Source: a candidate division TM6 bacterium GW2011_GWF2_32_72 (GTDB lineage: Bacteria > Babelota > Babeliae > Babelales > GWF2-32-72). Taken from it: 64,000 bases of DNA. Of the stretch, positions 47,501-54,836 are shown piece by piece. The translations under genes were made by a program, and so were the position numbers. The DNA is taken from positions 62,447 to 126,446 of the forward strand of contig LBON01000002.1 in assembly GCA_000989525.1 (NCBI GenBank), in the 5' to 3' direction. The notes beneath the pieces are model-generated. The model was given only the letters and a program-made list of their open reading frames with translations, did no database searches and was not told the DNA's origin. Within the stretch, counting starts at the first letter, position 1; each line of letters starts with the position of its first letter.

Positions 47501-48812
47501 CTTTAAGGGCCTCATCCTGAGAGTTACATTTATCTTGAGATAATGTAACGGCCATAGTAGGTTTTAACACATAACCTGAAGATGCAACAATATCAAAATC
47601 ACACTTTTTAAGTTGTTTAAAAACAGCCAAATTATCTTCTGTAATAACCTGACCTTGATCTAACAAAATTTCGCCAGTTTCAGGATCAACGACATCGCTT
47701 CTTAAAACTTTATTTAAAAGAAAAGATTCTTTTAATGGCAATTTTTTAAGGTTTTCTTTTTTTAATATATCAAGAGTTGCTTTAGTTACTTTTTTTCCAA
47801 GTAATGATTTAAGACTATCAGGAACCATTCCCAGTTCTATACGAGCTCCGATTAATTTTTCATCAACAGATCTGAAAAAATTACCTTTTTCCATAGAAAC
47901 TGTTTCAAAATCATAAAACAGGGAAATAATTTCATCTTTAGGAACGCCCAAAGCTTGTAAGAATGTTGTAGCTAAAATCTTTTTCTTTTTATCTATTCGA
48001 ACATATAAATAGTCATTGCTATCAAATTCAAAATCTAACCAAGAGCCTCGCATCGGAATTATTCTGGAGATGTAATAAGACTTGCCTCTGTAATCTTTGA
48101 CTTTTTTACTTTGAGAAAAAATTGCACCTGGTGACCTATGTAACTGACTGACAATAACACGATCAACACCGTTAATTAAAAATGTACCCTGACTACCAAC
48201 TTTAAATTGTCCTTTTTCTTCGTATAAATCTGCCATTACTGGAACATCAGCAAAGAAAATATCTTGCTCTTTTATGTCTCTAATAATTTTTTCGCCAGAT
48301 TCTGTTATATCCCAGTTTAATAATTGAACTTTAATCTTCAAAGGCATTGAGTAAGTTTGTTCACTAGAACGACACTCATTCAATGTCATAGGCATGTGAA
48401 CTACCACCCTGGATAAACAGTTACTACATCTTTTATAACGCGCTGTGTCATTTTTACAGTCAGGGCATATCATGCCCTTTTCTAAACGAGAACATTCCGA
48501 TTTCTTACATGAAGAACAGGTCCAAGAATATCTATTTCTTATACCTGTTAATCTTCCGCAAGTACAAGACCAGTTGCCTAGTTCGTAACTTACATATTCT
48601 AAAGAAATCTTCTCGCTATGTTCGATAGGGAAAATATCACGTAAAACCTTTTCAAGTCCAAGAACCGATCTTTCTTCAGGTAAACAATCTAGCTGAACAA
48701 AATCATTGAAAGACTTTGATTGGATTTCAATCAAATTAGGAACAGGAACTACGTCCTTAATGTGACTAAAAGATTTACGAATAACACCCTTGCCAGTTTG
48801 CAAGTTCGCCAT
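44496..48812 (-). CDS. rpoB: DNA-directed RNA polymerase beta subunit, with a Cys-rich N-terminal insertion
   Basis: Catalytic subunit, 1438 residues, about 100 longer than the E. coli protein. Core blocks are intact: [18 protein letters not shown]-type fork (here [20 protein letters not shown]), the rifampicin-pocket region [20 protein letters not shown] with usual sensitive residues apart from Thr at the 518 position, and RHGNKGVVS near the C-terminal half. Between YVSYELG (residue 79) and the normally adjoining EC-x-YSMPLK segment (residue about 147) lies an inserted block with nine cysteines, mostly CxC and CxxC pairs, not found at this site in model beta subunits. Start supported by GAGGAG. 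Confidence 0.97.
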   Translation of the reverse strand: MANLQTGKGVIRKSFSHIKDVVPVPNLIEIQSKSFNDFVQLDCLPEERSVLGLEKVLRDIFPIEHSEKISLEYVSYELGNWSCTCGRLTGIRNRYSWTCSSCKKSECSRLEKGMICPDCKNDTARYKRCSNCLSRVVVHMPMTLNECRSSEQTYSMPLKIKVQLLNWDITESGEKIIRDIKEQDIFFADVPVMADLYEEKGQFKVGSQGTFLINGVDRVIVSQLHRSPGAIFSQSKKVKDYRGKSYYISRIIPMRGSWLDFEFDSNDYLYVRIDKKKKILATTFLQALGVPKDEIISLFYDFETVSMEKGNFFRSVDEKLIGARIELGMVPDSLKSLLGKKVTKATLDILKKENLKKLPLKESFLLNKVLRSDVVDPETGEILLDQGQVITEDNLAVFKQLKKCDFDIVASSGYVLKPTMAVTLSQDKCNSQDEALKELHTKVWPGDSSVINDIQERLDNMLFNSRFYDLTKVGRIRMNRKLGLNISEDQTALTKEDIFATIRYLVNLRERGEGELDDIDHLGNRRVRLVGELLSNQVYLAFLRIERIVRERLRIQETHSALMPQDFLNVKPLAVVLREFFGTCQLSQFLDQTNPLSEVAHKRRLSALGPGGVMKDRATYEIRDVHTSHYGRICPIETPEGQTVGLISSLATYAMVNDLGFIETAYRVVKDEAIQDQVVFLDAFEEADKYIAQVDAIDYKSGKLKSDKVLARHDANFVHTTANKIRYIDLSPKQLVSVSTALIPFLEHDDAVRALMGSNMQRQAVPLIRSEVPLVGTGMEKEIVKSSCAVVTAKRKGIVEYVSSDKIIIRCDEDEFVNTDDWVANGVDTYYLRKFQRSSYSTLIHQSPIVKVGERVDAGDILTDGSSIKDGELALGSNLRVAFMAWHGYNFEDAIIISKRLVADDALTSIHIEEFDVDARETKLGPEEITRDIPNAGDTALAGLDEDGIVKIGTRVRPGDILVGKVTMKGDIQYSPEEKLLRAIFGEKSIDVRDTSLRVPPGIEGTVVDIKVFSRSGIRKDRRYKDVVIKETSKLESDAKLHKACLEKMLKEKIANLLEESKPKGLAKLFKGATIDQSKFAEMSLEEVVELKIDDVKIKKQIQDMMESYQTQLRILEGLKEERINRLKKGDPLPSGVIKMVKVYIAMKRTISVGDKIAGRHGNKGVVSNIVPREDMPYLKDGSPVDIVLNPLGVPSRMNVGQILETALGFVGTTYGQKLKEIIKEGSVKAIKDSLVKYYGQELIDSYEKMHGSECLIELAKRASQEGVCFETPVFDGASFEGNIRPMMKDLGLPETGSFDLYDGRTGLKFYQPVTVGTMYILKLIHMVDDKLHARSVGPYSLVTQQPMGGKALMGGQRLGEMEVWALEAYGAAYTLQEMLTYKSDDVSGRHKVYEAIVRGENVPDPGLPESFNVLIKELQSLGLSVDLFKTGKEKVSE

Positions 48813-48839
48813 TAAATCGCTCCTCGATACATAAAACTA

Positions 48840-48868
48840 CTTCTTTGCTTTTATTATCAGCAAAGAAG
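48840..48868 (-). promoter_or_regulatory. Hairpin between rplL and rpoB (possible attenuator or RNase III site)
   Basis: CTTCTTTGCT (48840-48849) pairs with AGCAAAGAAG (48859-48868) around a 9-base loop. On the minus strand it is followed by TAGTTTTA, too weak a U-run for full termination. The same intergenic position holds a partial terminator and a processing site in E. coli; a similar role here is inference. Confidence 0.5.
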
Positions 48869-48909
48869 CAGTTCTTTTTTTAAACCCTAAAAACACCCGC
48901 TAATCAAAC

Positions 48910-49296
48910 TTATACAAGCTCCACTTTGGCGCCAGCTTCTTCCAAAATCTTTTTCATTTCTTGGGCTTCTGCTTTTGCAACACCTTCAGCGATTACAACA
49001 GGTGCGCCTTCTTCTGCCATTTTCTTAGCATCTGATAAACCTAAGTTTTTGATAGCTACACGCAAAGCTTTAATTGTTTCAATTTTCTTTGGACCAGCAT
49101 CCTTTAGTACAACATTGTACTCAGACTTTTCTTCGACCGCTTCAGCAACAGGAGCTGCTGCGCCAGCTGCAGGAGCTGACATAGGCATAGCTGCAGAAAC
49201 ACCAAACTTTTCTTCTAGTTCCTTAACTAAATCAGAAAGTTCCAAAACTGTCATATTTCCAATTTCGTCTATTAATTTTCCAAATTTTGTTGACAT
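48910..49296 (-). CDS. rplL: 50S ribosomal protein L7/L12
   Basis: Stalk protein that recruits GTPase factors. 128 residues from ATG 49296 (GGGAG six bases upstream); an in-frame TTG four codons earlier is less likely. N-terminal dimerisation domain, an Ala/Pro-rich hinge (about 44-60), and a C-terminal domain with EKSEYNVVLKDAGPKKIETI and VVIAEGVAKAEAQEMKKILE. Confidence 0.98.
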   Translation of the reverse strand: MSTKFGKLIDEIGNMTVLELSDLVKELEEKFGVSAAMPMSAPAAGAAAPVAEAVEEKSEYNVVLKDAGPKKIETIKALRVAIKNLGLSDAKKMAEEGAPVVIAEGVAKAEAQEMKKILEEAGAKVELV

Positions 49297-49377
49297 AATT
49301 TCTCCCAAAAAACCAACTATTACTAAATATTAATTTAAAAACTAATGCTACCACCTTAGAATTTGTCCGCACAAAAA

Positions 49378-49902
49378 CTAATTAGCTTCCTTTTTTTCTG
49401 CAACTTGCTTAAGAACAAACAGCAACCTTAATATCAACATGTTTAAAACAACATCGAGTTTTACTATAGGCGCTTTTAATGTTCCACAAACCATTGCAAG
49501 CAAAACATCTCTTGAAGGAAGAGAGGCTAATGCGGTTATTGATGCACCCGTCAATAACTGTGACTCCATGCCACCGGCAACAAGCTTAAGAGCTGTAAAC
49601 TCTCTTGAATAATCAACCAAAACTTTTGCCACTGCAGGAGCTTCCCCCTTAGCAAAAACTAGGCCAACTTGTTCCTTTAAATAGGGCGCTAAAAAGTCCA
49701 CCCCAGAAACATCTTGCACCGCAATCTTCATCAACCTTGCTTTAGCAACTTTGAATGAAGCACCATTATTCCTCAACTCTTTGCGGAGAGCTTGCAATTG
49801 TCCAACAGTTAATCCTTGATAATTCACCAAAAAGGATGCTTGACTGTCGGCAAAACTTGCTTTTAATACCTGAACAACTTGTTCTTTCTCTTGACGATTC
49901 AT
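49378..49902 (-). CDS. rplJ: 50S ribosomal protein L10
   Basis: uL10, the stalk base that carries L7/L12 dimers. 174 residues, standard. Features: SFLVNYQGLTVGQLQALRKELR at about 23-44, FKVAKARLMKIAVQ, and a C-terminal L12-binding helix VLNMLILRLLFVLKQVAEKK. Start with GAGGG. It lies 15 bases after rplA; together with rplL it probably has autogenous control as in other bacteria. Confidence 0.97.
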   Translation of the reverse strand: MNRQEKEQVVQVLKASFADSQASFLVNYQGLTVGQLQALRKELRNNGASFKVAKARLMKIAVQDVSGVDFLAPYLKEQVGLVFAKGEAPAVAKVLVDYSREFTALKLVAGGMESQLLTGASITALASLPSRDVLLAMVCGTLKAPIVKLDVVLNMLILRLLFVLKQVAEKKEAN

Positions 49903-49917
49903 TCTTTAAACCCTCAA

Positions 49918-50616
49918 CTACTTAAGAAATTCATCAGGGTTCATGGCCACACCAACCCCCATTGTAGAAGATACTGTAATACTTTTAAGAAACTTACCTT
50001 TTGCTGAAGCTGGTTTGGCCGCAACTAAAGATTTAATAAAAGTTCTTAGATTTTCTTCCAATTTTTCTGTCCCGAGAGAAAGTTTACCGATTGCAAAATG
50101 AACTGCGCCACCCTTATCATTCTTAAAGAATAAACGGCCTTTTTTCAAATCATTTACGACATCTGCAACTTCAAATGTAACGGTACCAAGTTTTTTATTT
50201 GGTAACAAACCTCTGGGCCCAAGAATTTTTGCGACTTTACCAACTAGACCCATAAGATCCGGTGTTGCTATAGCGTTATCAAAATCCATCCAGCCACCAA
50301 GTATTTTATCCACGAGGTCTTCTGCCCCAACAAAATCTGCTCCGGCTTTTTCAGCTTCATCAGCCTTATCACCTTTAGCAAAAACAACAACACGAACAGC
50401 TTTGCCCGAGCTATTAGGAAGAACAACTGAACCTCGCACAACTTGATCACCTTTTGTAGGATCAATACTTAAATTGATATCTACATCAACAGATTCATCA
50501 AATTTAGCAAAAGCGCATTCTTTAACCTTACTTAAAGCTACTGGTGCCATCACAAGATTAACATTTCCAGCTTTTTCGCAGGCTTTTAAATAATTTTTTC
50601 CATGTCTTCTAGCCAT
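49918..50616 (-). CDS. rplA: 50S ribosomal protein L1
   Basis: uL1 of the mobile L1 stalk. 232 residues from ATG 50616, chosen because AGGAG sits six bases upstream; a TTG two codons earlier is not needed. Signatures: VDINLSIDPTKGDQVVRGSV and LGPRGLLPNKKLGTVT, and the C-terminal LKSITVSSTMGVGVAMNP. Second gene of rplKA. Confidence 0.98.
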   Translation of the reverse strand: MARRHGKNYLKACEKAGNVNLVMAPVALSKVKECAFAKFDESVDVDINLSIDPTKGDQVVRGSVVLPNSSGKAVRVVVFAKGDKADEAEKAGADFVGAEDLVDKILGGWMDFDNAIATPDLMGLVGKVAKILGPRGLLPNKKLGTVTFEVADVVNDLKKGRLFFKNDKGGAVHFAIGKLSLGTEKLEENLRTFIKSLVAAKPASAKGKFLKSITVSSTMGVGVAMNPDEFLK

Positions 50617-50628
50617 AGTCAACTCCTC

Positions 50629-51054
50629 TTACTCAACCACATCCACACCCATGCTTCTAGCTGTACCGGCAACAATAGCTTTTGCAGCCTCTATGTCGAC
50701 AGCATTAAGATCTGGGAGTTTAACTTTTGCTATTTCTTCAATATCCTTCATCTGAATTCTTCCAACCTTTTCTGTGTTTGGTTTAGATGAACCCTTCTTA
50801 AGGTTTAATTTTTTTCTAATTAATTCAGATGTAGGAGGAGTTTTTGTTATGAATGTAAAACTTCTGTCTTTGTAAACTGTAACTACAACAGGAACCGTTT
50901 CACCTCTGTTTGCAGCAGTTTTTGCATTGAACTGCTTACAAAATTCCATAATATTCGCACCTTGTTGTCCTAAAGCAGAACCAACTGGTGGAGCCGGCGT
51001 CGCTGAACCGCCAGGAATCTGAAGCTTAATTTTCGCTTTAATCTCTTTTGCCAT
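50629..51054 (-). CDS. rplK: 50S ribosomal protein L11
   Basis: uL11 of the GTPase-associated centre. 141 residues, exactly the standard size. Signatures: [20 protein letters not shown] and [16 protein letters not shown] near the N-terminus; [20 protein letters not shown]; and the C-terminal [17 protein letters not shown] precedes the start. Confidence 0.98.
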   Translation of the reverse strand: MAKEIKAKIKLQIPGGSATPAPPVGSALGQQGANIMEFCKQFNAKTAANRGETVPVVVTVYKDRSFTFITKTPPTSELIRKKLNLKKGSSKPNTEKVGRIQMKDIEEIAKVKLPDLNAVDIEAAKAIVAGTARSMGVDVVE

Positions 51055-51074
51055 TTTTATACACCTAATTCTGT

Positions 51075-51593
51075 TTATCGCTTTATTTGATCAAAACTTA
51101 GCTCAACGGGAGTTAAACGCCCGAAAATGCTAACCATTACAGATAGACGCTCATTTTCCTGATCGACACTATCAACAGTACCGATGAAGCCAGCAAAAGG
51201 TCCATCCTTTATTTCTACTTCGCTACCAACAATAATCTCGCTTTTTTCAGATGAGATTGTAACCTCACCCTTAACCTGACCAACAATTCGCTCAATTTCT
51301 TTTTTAGACAAAGGCATAGGATCCTTTCCGCCCAAAAATTTACTAATGCGAGGAGTTGACAAGATAAATTTCTTAGTCTCAGGAAGCATCTCCATTTCAA
51401 CCAAGATATAGCCCGGAAACAACTGTTGTTGCTGGGGGGCATCCTCACCAATAATGCCGGCTACCTTAGCTGACGGAATTAAAATTTCTCCTATTGTCTC
51501 GGAGAAACCCTCTTCCTTTTTACGCTTTTCAAGACCGCTTTTAACGGCCTCTTCGTAACCTGCAAAAACCTGAACAACATACCAGCGTTTCAT
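51075..51593 (-). CDS. nusG: Transcription elongation/antitermination factor NusG
   Basis: Binds RNA polymerase and couples it to ribosome or Rho. 172 residues. N-terminal NGN domain ([20 protein letters not shown], then [10 protein letters not shown] and [15 protein letters not shown]) and a C-terminal KOW domain ([20 protein letters not shown]). AAGGG precedes the ATG. It lies between secE and rplK as in most bacteria. Confidence 0.98.
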   Translation of the reverse strand: MKRWYVVQVFAGYEEAVKSGLEKRKKEEGFSETIGEILIPSAKVAGIIGEDAPQQQQLFPGYILVEMEMLPETKKFILSTPRISKFLGGKDPMPLSKKEIERIVGQVKGEVTISSEKSEIIVGSEVEIKDGPFAGFIGTVDSVDQENERLSVMVSIFGRLTPVELSFDQIKR

Positions 51594-51610
51594 TGATAAT
51601 TCACCCTTGA

Positions 51611-51823
51611 TTAACCAAAATAACTAGTAAAAACTTTTTTCATAACAAAAGACAAGCTTGAGTCTACAGCAAAGAAGTAGAAAGAAAACAAAACAACAAG
51701 CAGCAAAACAATGAGTGTTGAACCAACAAACTCATTGTACTTAGGCCAAGTAACTTTAGAAAACTCTACTTTGACCTCTTCAAAAAAATTGAAAGCCTCT
51801 TTAATCAAACCAATCTGTTTCAT
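51611..51823 (-). CDS. secE: Preprotein translocase subunit SecE
   Basis: Small essential subunit of SecYEG. 70 residues, the short one-helix form: amphipathic helix NFFEEVKVEFSKVTWPKYNE (about 12-31) containing the diagnostic KVTWP, then one membrane helix (about 34-53). AAGG upstream. First protein gene after tRNA-Trp in secE-nusG-rplKAJL-rpoBC. Confidence 0.96.
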   Translation of the reverse strand: MKQIGLIKEAFNFFEEVKVEFSKVTWPKYNEFVGSTLIVLLLVVLFSFYFFAVDSSLSFVMKKVFTSYFG

Positions 51824-51889
51824 TTTATACCCAACCTTACACTCAATGCTTTAAAATAGAAAACTACACCTTTTTGATCGTAAAAACCC

Positions 51890-51965
51890 TGGCAGGCCAG
51901 GAGGGATTCGAACCCCCAACCATCAGATTTGGAGTCTGCTGCTCTACCGTTAGAGCTACTGGCCT
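51890..51965 (-). tRNA. tRNA-Trp (anticodon CCA)
   Basis: Minus strand. Acceptor AGGCCAG with CTGGCCT, discriminator G, CCA encoded. Anticodon arm CAGA-CTCCAAA-TCTG giving CCA; T arm with GTTCGAAT loop. 76 nt, between rpmG and secE, the conserved position. Confidence 0.97.
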
Positions 51966-51981
51966 CACACTACCTCCACTA

Positions 51982-52140
51982 TTACTTAGTCTCCTTGTGT
52001 TGCTGATGTTTTCTGCAACGGGAGCAATATTTTTTTAATTTTAAAGATCCTAATTTTCTTTTCTTTGACACAACCTGTGTATAATTTTTCTCTGAGCATG
52101 TGTCACAAGCTAAATGGGATGTTACCCTATTTTTTGCCAT
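51982..52140 (-). CDS. rpmG: 50S ribosomal protein L33 (zinc-binding form)
   Basis: bL33, 52 residues, translated by hand from the minus strand (ATG 52140, TAA 51982). Two CxxC knuckles, CDTC at residues 12-15 and CSRC at 39-42, identify the zinc-binding C+ form; LKLKKYCSRCRKHQQHKETK is the typical C-terminus. AAAGG lies upstream. Situated between tRNA-Thr(GGT) and tRNA-Trp. Having only the C+ form visible would imply zinc dependence unless a paralogue exists elsewhere. Confidence 0.96.
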   Translation of the reverse strand: MAKNRVTSHLACDTCSEKNYTQVVSKKRKLGSLKLKKYCSRCRKHQQHKETK

Positions 52141-52200
52141 ATCAACCTTTGTAATAAAAATAACTTAATCAAACTCAGCTTCGTCCGGGACCAAAAAAAC

Positions 52201-52276
52201 TGGAGCCCGCGGTCGGACTTGAACCGACGACCTCTCCCTTACCAAGGAAGTGCTCTACCGACTGAGCTACGTGGGC
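52201..52276 (-). tRNA. tRNA-Thr (anticodon GGT)
   Basis: Minus strand. Acceptor GCCCACG with CGCGGGC (one A-C mismatch at 5-68), discriminator T, CCA encoded. Anticodon arm CTTCC-TTGGTAA-GGGAG giving GGT; T arm GTCGG-TTCAAGT-CCGAC. 76 nt. Confidence 0.94.
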
Positions 52277-52380
52277 AAAACTTCCTAAGTTTTATTAGGG
52301 TAAATGAAAAAATGGAAAAAGACAACTTAATTTCGCCCCAATTTTCAAGGGATTTTCACAACCATCCCTAAAGTAAAAAA

Positions 52381-52456
52381 TGGAGCTGGCGACTGGACTT
52401 GAACCAGCGACCTGCTGATTACAAATCAGCTGCTCTACCAACTGAGCTACGCCAGC
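52381..52456 (-). tRNA. tRNA-Thr (anticodon TGT)
   Basis: Minus strand. Perfect acceptor GCTGGCG with CGCCAGC, discriminator T, CCA encoded. Anticodon arm GCTGA-TTTGTAA-TCAGC giving TGT; T arm GCTGG-TTCAAGT-CCAGT. 76 nt. Confidence 0.96.
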
Positions 52457-52473
52457 AACTTTTTATTGCTTCT

Positions 52474-52549
52474 TGGAGCGAGAAACGGGACTCGAACCCG
52501 CAACCTACAGCTTGGAAGGCTGCCGCTCTACCAGTTGAGCTATTCTCGC
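52474..52549 (-). tRNA. tRNA-Gly (anticodon TCC)
   Basis: Minus strand. Acceptor GCGAGAA with TTCTCGC, discriminator T, CCA encoded. Anticodon arm GCAGC-CTTCCAA-GCTGT giving TCC; T arm GCGGG-TTCGAGT-CCCGT. 76 nt. Confidence 0.96.
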
Positions 52550-52554
52550 ATATT

Positions 52555-52639
52555 TGGTGGCGAGAGCAGGATTCGAACCTGCGAAGGCGAAGCCAACGGT
52601 TTTACAGACCGCCCCCTTTGACCGCTCGGGAATCTCGCC
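52555..52639 (-). tRNA. tRNA-Tyr (anticodon GTA)
   Basis: Minus strand. Acceptor GGCGAGA with TCTCGCC, discriminator A, CCA encoded. Anticodon loop CTGTAAA gives GTA. A long variable arm marks a class II tRNA, as expected for bacterial tRNA-Tyr. 85 nt. First of the Tyr-Gly-Thr cluster and closest to the predicted promoter. Confidence 0.96.
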
Positions 52640-52674
52640 GGGAATTTCAAACCTTCAAAAATCAAGGTGCTTCT

Positions 52675-52703
52675 ATAATATTGTGTTTCGAACCTTTTTT
52701 CAA
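52675..52703 (-). promoter_or_regulatory. Predicted promoter of the tRNA/secE-nusG-rpl-rpo cluster
   Basis: Minus strand TTGAAA (complement of 52698-52703), an exact 17-base spacer, and TATTAT (complement of 52675-52680), starting transcription about 30 bases before tRNA-Tyr. No terminator is obvious until 37357 apart from weak internal hairpins, so it may drive a transcript of up to 15 kb, with internal promoters likely. Confidence 0.7.
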
Positions 52704-52760
52704 GCCCTATTTTCTAAAAATACTCGAATATTTTACGACATATAAAAAAAATGTCTATTA

Positions 52761-53192
52761 TTAACTACAAAAACTTTCAAGCACTCGTTCATCGTCTCCC
52801 TGAGAGCTTATCCGAATTTCACAAAAATCATTTTTTAAAATCGGCTCAATAACCTCAGGCCATTCTACAAACACCTTAACACCCTGCTGCTCAATCATTT
52901 CATCAAAACCAGATTCATAAAAACTTGTAAGATCAGCTATTCGATACAAATCAAAATGATGAAACAATGTGCCATCATCACCTACGTACGAACGCACATA
53001 TGTATACGTTGGGCTTACCACAGAATCTCTTACACCCAAATCCTTCAATAACGCCCTCACCAAAGTTGTTTTACCCGCACCCAAGTCACCATAAAAACAT
53101 AAAATTTTATATCGCTGCGCCAAGTCTTTCAACCAATCAACCGCCTTATTTATATCTTTTAATTTATAAGATATTTTTGATGAATTCTTCAT
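52761..53192 (-). CDS. tsaE: tRNA threonylcarbamoyladenosine biosynthesis ATPase TsaE
   Basis: ATPase of the TsaBCDE complex that makes t6A37 in tRNAs reading ANN codons. About 143 residues from ATG 53192 (AAAGG five bases upstream; a GTG two codons earlier is possible). Walker A YGDLGAGKTTLVRALLKDLG near 35-54, VSPTYTYVRSY, HHFDLYRI, and a C-terminal VFVEWPEVI. It starts 8 bases after the NYN gene, so both are in one operon. tsaB, tsaC and tsaD are not visible in the window. Confidence 0.94.
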   Translation of the reverse strand: MKNSSKISYKLKDINKAVDWLKDLAQRYKILCFYGDLGAGKTTLVRALLKDLGVRDSVVSPTYTYVRSYVGDDGTLFHHFDLYRIADLTSFYESGFDEMIEQQGVKVFVEWPEVIEPILKNDFCEIRISSQGDDERVLESFCS

Positions 53193-53200
53193 AGACACCT

Positions 53201-53791
53201 TTAAAGCTTACCAATCTTTTTTGCCCGCCTACTATCTTTTTTAGAAAGTTTATAAGCCTTACTTTGCCTTTTTTTAGGCAAAAACACAAGATCTTCCGAT
53301 TTTGTCTCAACCGACTTACTAGCATTTTGCATTAATTGATCCAGTTCTTGAGAAGATGTTTGAGTAGTCCTAAATATTTCTGTTTTATTTCTTGATACAT
53401 TTTCTAAATCAAAGGTCCTACCAAACTCTTTAAATCGATCATAAAACTCCAAAGCAGACACCCACTCACAACCACATTGCTCTGCTATAGATGTTATTTC
53501 TCGATCCGAAGAAATAAGCAAAATATCTTTTTCTTTATTTTCTCTCAAATACCGTTTTATAAAATCGTCGGCTGTTTCACGATACCCAGAATAAACGACA
53601 GAAACTTTATTAATTGTTTCCTTGAAATTCATATCATAAGGACCGCCATCAAAAACCAATACCACCTTATGCCCTTTTACTTTTGCATAATTTCCAAGTT
53701 TATAAATGAAATCGCTTCTCATTCGATCATCCACAAAAGTTGGTACAAACGCCTGCTTTAAAACATTATATCCATCGATAACTAAAATCAT
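53201..53791 (-). CDS. NYN-domain (YacP/Rae1-like) putative endoribonuclease
   Basis: 196 residues. The N-terminal 125 form a NYN (PIN-like) nuclease fold: ILVIDGYNVLKQA with the first acidic residue at about 5-6, KVVLVFDGGP near 43-52, ADDFIKRYLRENKEKDILLISSDREI near 94-119 with the later acidic residues. The C-terminal 70 are Lys/Ser-rich and end KKIGKL, consistent with RNA binding. Bacillus Rae1/YacP cuts mRNA in the ribosome A site; the same function here is only a possibility. Operon with tsaE. Confidence 0.85.
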   Translation of the reverse strand: MILVIDGYNVLKQAFVPTFVDDRMRSDFIYKLGNYAKVKGHKVVLVFDGGPYDMNFKETINKVSVVYSGYRETADDFIKRYLRENKEKDILLISSDREITSIAEQCGCEWVSALEFYDRFKEFGRTFDLENVSRNKTEIFRTTQTSSQELDQLMQNASKSVETKSEDLVFLPKKRQSKAYKLSKKDSRRAKKIGKL

Positions 53792-53903
53792 TTATACTCT
53801 CCAAAAGTAATCATTTAAAACATAATTGCGTCATTTTTATTGCAATATAATCAACTTCAAAATAAAGTTATAGAAATGTTTTTAAAAATGTAAGGGTTTA
53901 AAT

Positions 53904-54758
53904 ATGGCACAACTTATTCAAATGCGCCAACGCATAAAAGCCGTTCAAACAATCAAAAAAGTAACACATGCTATGCGTTTGATCTCCATGTCAAGTCACG
54001 CAAAACTAAGAAACAAGCGCACATTTATAGAAAAATATAAAGAAGAATTAACACTTTTACTCAGCAAAATAAAAACAGAAACACCCGACTGGCAAAATAA
54101 AATATTATTTCCAAACAATGCCACAGATAGAAATTTAGCTATTTTTGTTGGCTCACAAAAAGGCCTTTGCGGGAATTTTAATCTCAGCGCCTTTGCATTT
54201 TTTGCAAAAGAAATTCATAACAACCCAACAAAAAATTTAGAAATAATTAGTATCGGAAAAAATGCATTTAATTTAATTCAACATGAACATGGCAAACTAA
54301 TCAAAAGTTATAACCAATTCACTGCCAACAACTTAGAAAACATAGCTAATGAAATCGCAAACTTAATTTGGAATCAAGAAATTTCATATAACTCAGTAAC
54401 AGTTTATAGCAACACACCCATAACCTTCTTTGCTCAAAAACCAATTAGCAATAAACTAATCCCTTTTGATTCCCAAGAATGGGGTGTAGAAAAAACACAA
54501 CAACAAGAAGATTATATTTGGATGGAGACAAAAGAAGATCTTTTAAACGATCTTGGCTTCAAATGTTTAAAAATAAACCTTCAGCTCTTATTTTTTAAGT
54601 CTCTTTTAGCAGAACAGGCCGCCCGGTTCATCTCCATGGATGGTGCCACAAGAAATGCAAACAAGCTTCTAGATACAATGCAACTTCAGTACAATAAGTT
54701 ACGACAAACAAAGATTACAAAAGAATTAGCCGAACTAACCGGCGGATTTATTCGATAA
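53904..54758 (+). CDS. atpG: ATP synthase F1 gamma subunit, isolated gene
   Basis: Rotor shaft of F1. 284 residues, normal. N-terminal coiled-coil helix (IKAVQTIKKVTHAMRLISMS, about 12-31), the middle KGLCGNFN motif near 92, and the C-terminal helix AARFISMDGATRNANKLLDT with ELAELTGGF, the most conserved part of the family. AAGGG precedes the ATG, and a -10-like TATAAT lies at 53846. No other ATP synthase gene is adjacent: the gene is flanked by the NYN nuclease and murA, which is unusual because atpG normally lies between atpA and atpD. Confidence 0.94.
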   Translation: MAQLIQMRQRIKAVQTIKKVTHAMRLISMSSHAKLRNKRTFIEKYKEELTLLLSKIKTETPDWQNKILFPNNATDRNLAIFVGSQKGLCGNFNLSAFAFFAKEIHNNPTKNLEIISIGKNAFNLIQHEHGKLIKSYNQFTANNLENIANEIANLIWNQEISYNSVTVYSNTPITFFAQKPISNKLIPFDSQEWGVEKTQQQEDYIWMETKEDLLNDLGFKCLKINLQLLFFKSLLAEQAARFISMDGATRNANKLLDTMQLQYNKLRQTKITKELAELTGGFIR

Positions 54759-54800
54759 CTCCTGAAAGTTCATTCGGAAAACATAAAGTGAAAAAATATT

Positions 54801-54826
54801 AGGGCCGCGATTTGCGGCCCTTTTTT
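54801..54826. terminator. Terminator between atpG and murA
   Basis: AGGGCCGC (54801-54808) pairs with GCGGCCCT (54814-54821), 5-base loop, followed by T5 on the plus strand. A-rich on the other side, so it also works for the convergent murA. Confidence 0.9.
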
Positions 54827-54836
54827 ATTTTATGTT

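Noticed and set aside
52114-52764. Plus-strand open frames with text such as SDLNRRPLPYQGSALPTELRG and NQRPADYKSAALPTELR
   Set aside because: These are translations of the antisense strand of the tRNA-Thr, tRNA-Gly and tRNA-Tyr genes, a well-known false ORF pattern.
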